DNA of 64,000 bases. Source: Nostoc foliaceum FACHB-393. GTDB taxonomy: Bacteria; Cyanobacteriota; Cyanobacteriia; Cyanobacteriales; Nostocaceae. The stretch is from NCBI RefSeq assembly GCF_014698505.1, contig NZ_JACJTD010000001.1, positions 310,001 through 374,000 of the forward strand. The letters run 5' to 3'. Under the pieces are notes generated by a model. It saw only the letters and a list, made by a program, of their open reading frames with translations. It had not been told where the DNA came from and made no database searches. The translations under genes were made by a program, and so were the position numbers. Below, piece after piece: positions 40,324-48,700 of the stretch (positions within the stretch are counted from its first letter, which is position 1; every line of letters starts with the position of its first letter).

Positions 40324-40894
40324 AATTCCTTAAATAAATTAACCTTTTCAGGGGCAAAAACTTTGAGATAATTCGCTTTTAGCCCAAGTTAATATTTACT
40401 AAGCACACACGGAGTGAAAAATGTCTTGTTCCTATATATATAGATACAAGCAAGTTAATTATTAAACATTTACGCTCAACTTGGTATGAAGTTGAGTAGT
40501 ATAAAATTTAACTATTTTTGACTCATCATAAATCAATATGTTTAGCTCATTTTAAGTAGAATGTTTTTATTTTGATAATTATTTTACAAAAAACATAACT
40601 ACAACTTATGGTTACTCAAAGTGTAGTTGACAAGAAGATAATTATATGAAATATATGATGATGTCAACACCATGATGTAAAAAATTTATCTTGCTCTGCA
40701 ATTAAAGCAGCCTCCCTGATGCTGCCGGACAAGTCTTGAGAGGTAAAATTTTTGCAAAAATATTGTGAGTCTACACGTGTGAAGGGCTGGAACTTCCAGT
40801 ACTACAGACTATAAACACTCGATCTATGTCTGCTTTGAGCGTAACGGATGAAAAGGTTTCAGGATTTTTAACCCAGAAATTTTAAGTAAATACT
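40324..40894. promoter_or_regulatory. Divergent control region between loading NRPS and halogenase operon
   Basis: This 571-bp AT-rich gap separates the minus-strand NRPS-mbtH operon from the plus-strand halogenase-GT2-NRPS operon, so it must hold the promoters for both. A short hairpin GCAGC (40707-40711) with GCTGC (40721-40725) is visible. Homopolymer and TATA-like runs around 40430-40450 could hold a -10 box. I see no recognisable operator, tRNA or riboswitch, and no convincing open frame. Confidence 0.6.
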
Positions 40895-41782
40895 ATGCCT
40901 AAAAGAGTCATTTCCAAAGAACCCCTGTTTAACTTTATTGACATTCATATCTCAGACATAGAGAAACATCCCAACGCCTTGCAAGATATGCTGTTTAACC
41001 GCAGCTTTGAGGGGATGATTATCCGCGAGGTGTTGCCTAAAGAGACTGTTGAGTTAGTCGTCAGTCGCCTAGAAAATAATGAAGGCGGGATGAGTGGGAT
41101 TCTAGACTCTAAGTTTGCCGAGGCAATTAAGGGAGCCTATACTTTGGGTGAAAACATTGTTTTCTCCGACCCTGGCTTGCAACAGTACTTTGATTATGCA
41201 GCCATTTTTCGGGAAAAGTGCCGCACATTGTTTGAAGGGAAGTTGGACTTTGAGGCGCTAATGGAATCTGTATTAAGCTCTCTTTCTGGGGGACTTTCGG
41301 TACAAGTACCCAATGGGCCTCAAGGACAAAGCTACATTCCAGCTACCATCCGTAAGGTACCAACAGATCATGAGTTTCCTATCCATGTGGGGAACGATTT
41401 TTTGAACAGTCCTCAAAGTGAGCATTTAAGAACCCTGGTGGATGTCACTGACCAACTCAGTTTCTTCATTCCCGTAGCTCTCCCGGAAGCTGGAGGGGAA
41501 CTAGTTATCTATGGGCTAGAGTGGGACGGTGAAGAGTTAGTTTTTGAAGACACAAACTCTAAGAACGGCTATGGCTCTCGCTTATACCAGCAATCACATC
41601 AGGTATTTGATCAGCAGTATGGAAGCATGACTTTTAAGCCGAATATTGGAGATATGATGTTATTCGATGGTGGTCGCTTCTACCACTGTATCGTCCCAAC
41701 AATTGGCGATCGCACCAGAATAACTATTGGTGGATTTCTCTCGTTCTCTAAAGAGCATGATGCAATTTACTACTGGAGCTAA
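40895..41782 (+). CDS. WelO5-like Fe(II)/2-oxoglutarate halogenase (HxG motif)
   Basis: The 295-residue protein matches, from memory, the WelO5/AmbO5 aliphatic halogenases along its whole length: NRSFEGMIIREV, PATIRKV, IHVGNDFL, LPEAGGELV, GDMMLFDGGRFYH and an end in IYYWS. The iron site is H164-V-G166 with H264. The usual carboxylate of the HxD triad is replaced by glycine, which in WelO5 (H164, G166, H259) opens a site for chloride. Ser189 of WelO5, which helps steer toward halogenation over hydroxylation, is conserved at S189 here (TDQLSFF). The arginine that binds 2-oxoglutarate is present after H264 (RTRITIGGF). It is the first gene of the plus-strand operon, 6 bp before the GT2 and close to the final NRPS. 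WelO5 acts on free hapalindole-type molecules rather than carrier-bound ones, so a late-stage lipopeptide target is plausible. The chlorinated position is unknown. Confidence 0.85.
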   Translation: MPKRVISKEPLFNFIDIHISDIEKHPNALQDMLFNRSFEGMIIREVLPKETVELVVSRLENNEGGMSGILDSKFAEAIKGAYTLGENIVFSDPGLQQYFDYAAIFREKCRTLFEGKLDFEALMESVLSSLSGGLSVQVPNGPQGQSYIPATIRKVPTDHEFPIHVGNDFLNSPQSEHLRTLVDVTDQLSFFIPVALPEAGGELVIYGLEWDGEELVFEDTNSKNGYGSRLYQQSHQVFDQQYGSMTFKPNIGDMMLFDGGRFYHCIVPTIGDRTRITIGGFLSFSKEHDAIYYWS

Positions 41783-41788
41783 TTTTGT

Positions 41789-42724
41789 ATGGCGAAAGTG
41801 AGTATTGTTACACCCTGCTACAATGCAGAAAAATTTATCGGTAAGGCAATAGAAAGTTTGAGCAATCAAACTTTCACCGATTGGGAGTATGTGGTTGTAG
41901 ATGATGGTAGTACTGATAAATCTAAAGAAATTGTAGCAGATTATCTGACTATAGAACCTCGTATGAGGTTGATCAAACAGTCCAACAGTGGGACGTGTAT
42001 AACACGTAACAATGGTTTTAAAGCTTGTTCTTTAGAATCGCAATACTTATTATTTTTTGATGCTGATGACTGCTTAGAACCCCAAATGCTAGAGGTTATG
42101 GTTAAATACCTTGACCAATATCCTCATGTTGGTGCTGCTTACTGCGATTTCTCTAATATTGAGGAAGATGGTAAGTTAATAAACACCGTTTCCTGGCCAA
42201 GATTTGTCCCCTCTTTTTTTGGCGTAAAAACCCTACCCTATGATACTCCTGAAACACCTTTGGCAGCTATTGTGGCTGGTTTAGGAGGTGGACTAGACGG
42301 ACGTTGTGTTTTTCGTCGATGTATATATGAAAAGACATCGGGATGGGATGAAAATTTAGGGAGAAATGGTGGACATATACTTGACCTCTTGCTACAAGTT
42401 GCTTTAGTCAGCGAAGTTCATTTTGTAGCCGAAAAACTGCATCAATATCGTTTACATAGTATTAATCAACTACATAGGACAGTTAACTTTAAAACTCAAG
42501 CTCAAAAAATTACTAACAAATGGAAAGATGGAAAATGGTTGACCCAAGAGCAAAAAGCCAAAGTAGCTGAAGTTCTGTGGTTTTATGAAAAAAGATTAAT
42601 GCCTTTATTCGAGATGCAATCTGGAACAGACTTGATGCGACGTGGACAAGTTGGTACAGCATTAAGGTTATATCTGGAAGCTGGGAAAAAGTATTTTATG
42701 TCATTTTTTCCGGCATCACTTTAA
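41789..42724 (+). CDS. GT2-family (GT-A fold) glycosyltransferase
   Basis: The 311-residue protein begins KVSIVTPCYNAEKFIGKAIE and carries VVVDDGSTD and FDADDCLEP (the metal-binding DxD), the standard GT2 layout. A conserved WDENLGRNGG...D segment near residue 190 probably forms the catalytic base region. No membrane segment is visible at the C-terminus, so it is cytosolic and unlike GtrB-type polyprenyl-phosphate glycosyltransferases. It starts 6 bp after the halogenase stop and ends 27 bp before the final NRPS, so the three genes form one operon. It probably attaches a nucleotide-activated sugar to the lipopeptide. Confidence 0.88.
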   Translation: MAKVSIVTPCYNAEKFIGKAIESLSNQTFTDWEYVVVDDGSTDKSKEIVADYLTIEPRMRLIKQSNSGTCITRNNGFKACSLESQYLLFFDADDCLEPQMLEVMVKYLDQYPHVGAAYCDFSNIEEDGKLINTVSWPRFVPSFFGVKTLPYDTPETPLAAIVAGLGGGLDGRCVFRRCIYEKTSGWDENLGRNGGHILDLLLQVALVSEVHFVAEKLHQYRLHSINQLHRTVNFKTQAQKITNKWKDGKWLTQEQKAKVAEVLWFYEKRLMPLFEMQSGTDLMRRGQVGTALRLYLEAGKKYFMSFFPASL

Positions 42725-42751
42725 AATAGACTGATTTTATTTATATATATT

Positions 42752-45700
42752 ATGATGAATTCAGAAATCAATGATATTGAACTTTTAGAATTACTTCTAG
42801 AAGAGGAAGGAATCGAACTAGAAAAAGACCAGTTTTTGATTCCGCGTCGCAGTCTTACCCAAGCACCCGCTTCTTTTCAACAAAGACGGTTGTGGTTTCT
42901 TTATGAATTAGAACCTACATCTTCTGCTTATAATATTTGTTCTGTATTCAGTCTACATGGAAATTTACAGGTAGAGGCTTTGCAGGAAGCTTTTAAACAA
43001 TTGCAGCAGCGACATGAAAGCCTGCGAACCACATTTATAGTAATTGATGGGGAACCTTGGCAACAGATTCACCCAGATTATTTAGCTGAAGTTGTATTAG
43101 AAGATTGGAGCGATAAAACAACAGATGCTGAAAAACAAATCTTGAGAATAGGGCATTCTGAAGCTGAATATGCCTTTGATTTAGAAACAGGGCCATTGGT
43201 GCGATCGCGCCTTTTTCGGCTAGCATCAAAACAATACATACTCACCCTAACTCTTCATCATACCATTGCTGATGCTTGGTCAATTGGCGTTTTTTTACAA
43301 GAAATTGCTGCTCTTTACCAATTGGCTATTCAAAAAGATAAAACAGCACTCCCAGATTTAAAAATTCAATACGCTGATTATGCCTTATGGCAACAAGAAA
43401 GATTTAACCATTTAGCTTTGCAAGATAGTCTTGCTTATTGGGAGAAACAACTAGCAGAATTACCAGTTTTGCAATTTCCCATTGATTTTACCAGACCCCG
43501 CCTCCAATCATTTCGGGGAGATTTGGTGAAATTTTCTCTACCAATTTCCCTCACAAATGCTATTCGTACCTTCAGCCAAAAAGAAGGTGCCACTTTATTT
43601 ATGACCCTGATGGGTGCTTTCCAGGCTCTTTTAGCGCGTTACACCGGACAAGAGGATATACCAGTCGGTACTTCCATCGCCAATCGTCCGGGAATCGATG
43701 CTGAAAAACTCATTGGTTTTTTCGTCAATATGTTGGTGATTCGCACCGATTTATCAGACGAACCTAGTTTTTGCAAGCTGCTAAATAGAGTCAGAGAAAC
43801 AGTACTAGAGGCTTTTGAACATACCGAAGTACCATTTGAAACTTTAGTAGACCGCTTGCATCTTGAACGGGATACCAGCCGCAATCCCTTATTCCAAATT
43901 GCGTTTACTTTATTAAATGCACCCAAGCCGCAATTTAGTACAGGTGATTTAGAAGTTTCCATATTAGCAACTCAAGAAGCGGCTCGTTTTGATTTAGAGT
44001 TGTTCATTACCGAAAGCGAAAAACAGCTAAATGGAGTTTTATCCTACAACATAGATTTATTCAAAAGAGAAACTGTAGAAAGATTTGCGCGTCATTTTTG
44101 CCAACTTCTAGAAAATTTAATAGCGCAACCTGATACACCCGTAAGCCGCTTACCTTTTCTGCTGACTGAAGAATTATCTCAATTAGTTCCAGCGACACCT
44201 CGCCAAACTTTTCCCGTGCAATTTTGTTTGCATGAAATATTTAGTCAACAAGCAAAGTTGCGTCCCCAGCAAACAGCGTTAATATTTGAAAATGAAACCC
44301 TGACATACTCACAATTAAATCATCGCGCTAACCAATTAGCACATCATTTAATTAATCTTGGTGTCAAACCAGAATCACGAGTGGGACTGTGGCTATCGCG
44401 TTCTTTGGATTTGGTCGCTTCTATTTTGGCGATTCTGAAAGTGGGTGGGGTTTATGTTCCCTTCGATCCCGATTATCCGAGCGATCGCATCGCTTATATG
44501 ATTGAAGATAGTCAAGTTGCAGTTTTGCTTACCCACACCCAATTTAAAGAGCAAATTCCATCTCACCAAGCTACTGTTATATTTATTGATAATTGCGAAG
44601 CTGAACTAGCAAAACTACAAACAACAGAACCAAAAGTTTTAGTTCAGCCAGATAACGCAGCTTATATTATTTACACCTCCGGTTCCACAGGAAAACCCAA
44701 AGGAGTTGTTGTCACCCATCGTCATGTTGTGCGTTTAATGTTGGCTACTGAAAAATGGTTCAACTTTAACGCCAAAGATGTGTGGACGCTCTTTCATTCC
44801 TGCGCCTTTGATTTCTCCGTTGGGGAAATTTGGGGCGCTCTTTTCTTTGGTGGTCGTTTAATAATTGTACCTTATTTAGTAAGTCGTTCTCCCGAAGAAT
44901 TTTATAACTTGCTTTGTGATGCTAAAGTCACAGTTTTAAACCAAACGCCTTCAGCATTTAGACAATTAATGCAAGCAGAAGAAATACTTTGTCGAGAAGG
45001 AGAACTAGAATTACGCTATGTAATTTTTGGTGGAGAAGCGCTTGATTTAGCAAGTCTAGAACCTTGGTTTGAACGCCATGATGATCAGCTTCCGTTACTA
45101 GTAAATATGTACGGAATTACGGAAACCACCGTTCACGTTACCTACCGTCCGATTCGCTTAAGGGATGTAAAACAACGCCTTGGTAGTTTAATTGGTAAAC
45201 CGATTCCTGATCTCTCTCTATATATTTTAGATCGTCACTGCCAACCCGTTCCTATTGGGGTAGTTGGTGAAATGTATGTTGGTGGTGCGGGTGTAACTCG
45301 CGGTTATTTTAACCGTCCGCAATTAACCGCAGAACGGATGATTCCCAATCCGTTTAACAATTTAAAACCAGAACGCCTCTACAAAACTGGTGATTTAGCT
45401 CGTTTTCTTGAGAACGGCGAAATTGAATATATAGGACGTAACGACCATCAAGTTAAAATTCGTGGCTTTCGCATCGAATTGGGGGAAATTGAAGGAGTTA
45501 TCAAACGTCATCCAGGGGTGCGCGATGCTTTAGTAATTGTCCGGGAAGAAAGCAAAGAAGATGTGAGAATAGCCGCTTACATAGTTCCCAAAGATCAAAT
45601 TTCAGACTATGAAACTTTGAAGCAGGAACAAACCCAAGAATGGCAATATACCTTTAACGAAACCTATCGTCATAATGAAACTGAAGCCAACGAATCCTTT

Positions 45701-48700
45701 AACATCACTGGTTGGAATAGTAGTTATGATAATCAACCCATTCCCGCCGCCGATATGCGTCAATGGCTAAATAATACCCTGGCGCGAATCCAAGCACTCA
45801 AACCCCAAAGGGTTCTAGAAATTGGCTGTGGTACGGGGATGATTTTATTGAATATTGCTACTCAGGTAAAATCCTATTGGGGAACTGATTTTTCCCAGGA
45901 AGCAATTAGCCGATTGACAAATATTATTCAAAATCGCTCGTGGAATCATATAAATTTATTGACGCGAGAAGCCACTGATTTTTCGCAAATTCCTGATGTT
46001 GAGTTCGATACTATTATTATTAATTCTGTAGCTCAATATTTTCCATCTATTGAGTATTTACAGCAGGTAATTGCAGGCGCGTTGCAAATATTAGCACCGG
46101 GAGGAAGTCTGTTTATTGGTGATAATCGGAATTTACAGCTTTTAAATTATTTTCATACCAGCATTGCTTTTTGTCAAGCTGATGACAATACAAATAGGGA
46201 AACTTTTAAAATCCAAGTTCGACGGCTAGCAGAAACAGAAAATGAATTAGTACTTGATCCAACTTTCTTCGTGAATCTGACTAAAGTTTTCCCCAATTTA
46301 GAGGCGGTAGAAGTTCACCTAAAAGAGGAAACTAGCCACAACGAACTAACTAAATATCGTTATGATGTCGTCTTACACAAGTTAGGTAATTCACCAAATA
46401 ATGTTATAGAACCTATTTGGAAAAATTGGGAAGCAGCTTTGCAATTAGAGGATTTACGTCAGGAAATTATTAAATCAGGTGCAATTGGTTGGCGTGGAAT
46501 TCCCAATGCACGTTTAATTAAAGATGAAACAGTTTTACAGTGGTTGGAAGGAAATGATAGAAAAAATACAATTGGCAATTTACGCGAATCCATCGATAAA
46601 ATTAACTTAAACCAAGCAATTGATCCAGCAGATTTATCTGCTCTAGCTAAAGATATAGGTTGTCAATTAACTATTAGCCACTCTCCAGATTTGAGTCCAA
46701 TTTATTTTGACGTTTGCTTCTATCCAAAAACAGATGGAAAACGCCGCTCTCCAGTAATGCCAATTAATAGTATAGTCCCTACTCAAGCTACTAATTATTA
46801 CTGGATTGATCCGCTCAAAGGACGTTTTGCAAAAACGCTAATTTCCCAGTTAAAAGAACAGGTACGGGAAGAATTACCAGAATATATGCGTCCGTCTTCC
46901 TTTGTGCTTCTAGAAAGCTTCCCGATGACTCCCAGTGGTAAACTGGATTGGCGTGCTTTACCTGCACCAGAGCGAGATTTAGCACTTAGTAAACAAGCCT
47001 TTGTTCAAGCCACAACTCCCACCCAAGCAAGACTATGCACCCTCTGGCTTGATGTGCTAGGTATTGATACCATCAGCGTAACAGACGATTTCTTCCACTT
47101 AGGAGGACATTCTCTTTTAGCAACTAAGTTAGTTTCTCGGATTCGTGAAGAATTTAATTTAGCCTTACCGTTAAGAAAAGTTTTTGAACATTCAACGATC
47201 GCAGGTTTAGCTGAGGAAATTGAGCGCTTGGCTGTGGTGAGCGATTCTACAAGTACCCTTCAAGATATTATTCCACAAATTGCCCACCGAGAAAACTTGC
47301 CGCTTTCTTTTTCTCAAGCACGACTCTGGTTTTTAGATTGGTTAGAACCGAATAATCCTGCTTACAATATTGCGATCGCTTTTCGTTTGGATGGAGATTT
47401 AAATCAAGAGGCGTTACACCGCAGTTTACAAGAAATCATTCAACGTCATGAAGTATTACGCACAACTTTTGAGACTAAGGACGGAGTTGCTGTACAAGTT
47501 ATTCATGAATCTGATGAAGTGCCATTGACGCTGATAAATCTGAGCCATTTAGAGCCGGAAAAGCAGGAAGAAGCAGTTAAAAAATCAATTAGAGAAGCAA
47601 TTATTTCTCCCTTCAATCTTCGTACACTGCCTTTATTGCGCGTCCATCTCTATCAGTTAAATGAGGACGTTCATGTTTTTGTCTTGGTAATACACCATAT
47701 TATTTCTGATGGTTGGTCATTGGGTTTAATGATTAAGGAATTATCCTTATCTTATGCAGCATTTTGCCAGGGTGATGCATCGCCTTTATCACCTTTATCT
47801 TTACAATATGGTGAATTTGCCCGTTGGCAACGAACAACTTTTGAGCAAACCCAACTACCTGCACAACTGGCTTATTGGAAAGCAAAACTTGGTGGAAAAA
47901 TCGAAACTTTAGAGCTACCGACTGATTTTCCTCGTCCTGCGATCGCACGTTATCAAGGCGCTACTGTATCTTTTACGATTAACACAGAAGTAGGCGATCG
48001 CTTGCAGAAGTTATGCGAATCTCAAGGTGCTACCCTGTTCATGGGATTGTTAGGCGTATTTAGCACCCTGTTAATGCGTTATTCGGGACAGCAGGATTTA
48101 TTAATTGGTACGCCCATTGCTAACCGAAATCGTAAACAAATTGAAGAACTAATTGGCTTTTTTGTCAATACTTTAGTTATCAGAACCGATTTAACTGGCA
48201 ATCCTGATTTTAATACATTACTGTTGCGAATCAAAGAAGAAACGCTGCAAGCTTATGCCCATCAGGATGTACCCTTAGAAAAGATTGTTGAAGAACTACA
48301 TCCAGAAAGAAATCTCAGTCATCATCCCTTATTCCAGGTGATGTTTGTGTTACAAAATGCCCCGATGGGCAACTTGGAACTACCTAATTTGAGCCTTATT
48401 CCCTTGGAATTGGAACAGGTGACCGCTAAGTTTGATTTAACTCTATTAATGATAGAGACAGAAGCAGGAATTCAGGGAACATGGGAATATAGAACCGATT
48501 TATTTGATGTAACAACAATTAACCGGATGGTGGGTCATTTTCAAACCTTGCTAGAAAGTATTGTTGCTAATCCCAAACAGCGAATTACACAATTACCTCT
48601 ACTAACAGCAACTGAGCAAAATCAATTATTGGTAAATTGGAATCAGACTCAAGTTGAGTATCCCCAAGATAAGTGCCTTCACCAATTATTTGAATTGCAG

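Noticed and set aside
41789-42724. GT2 as the GtrB partner of the GtrA protein
   Set aside because: It lacks the C-terminal membrane helices typical of polyprenyl-phosphate glycosyltransferases and sits in a different operon.
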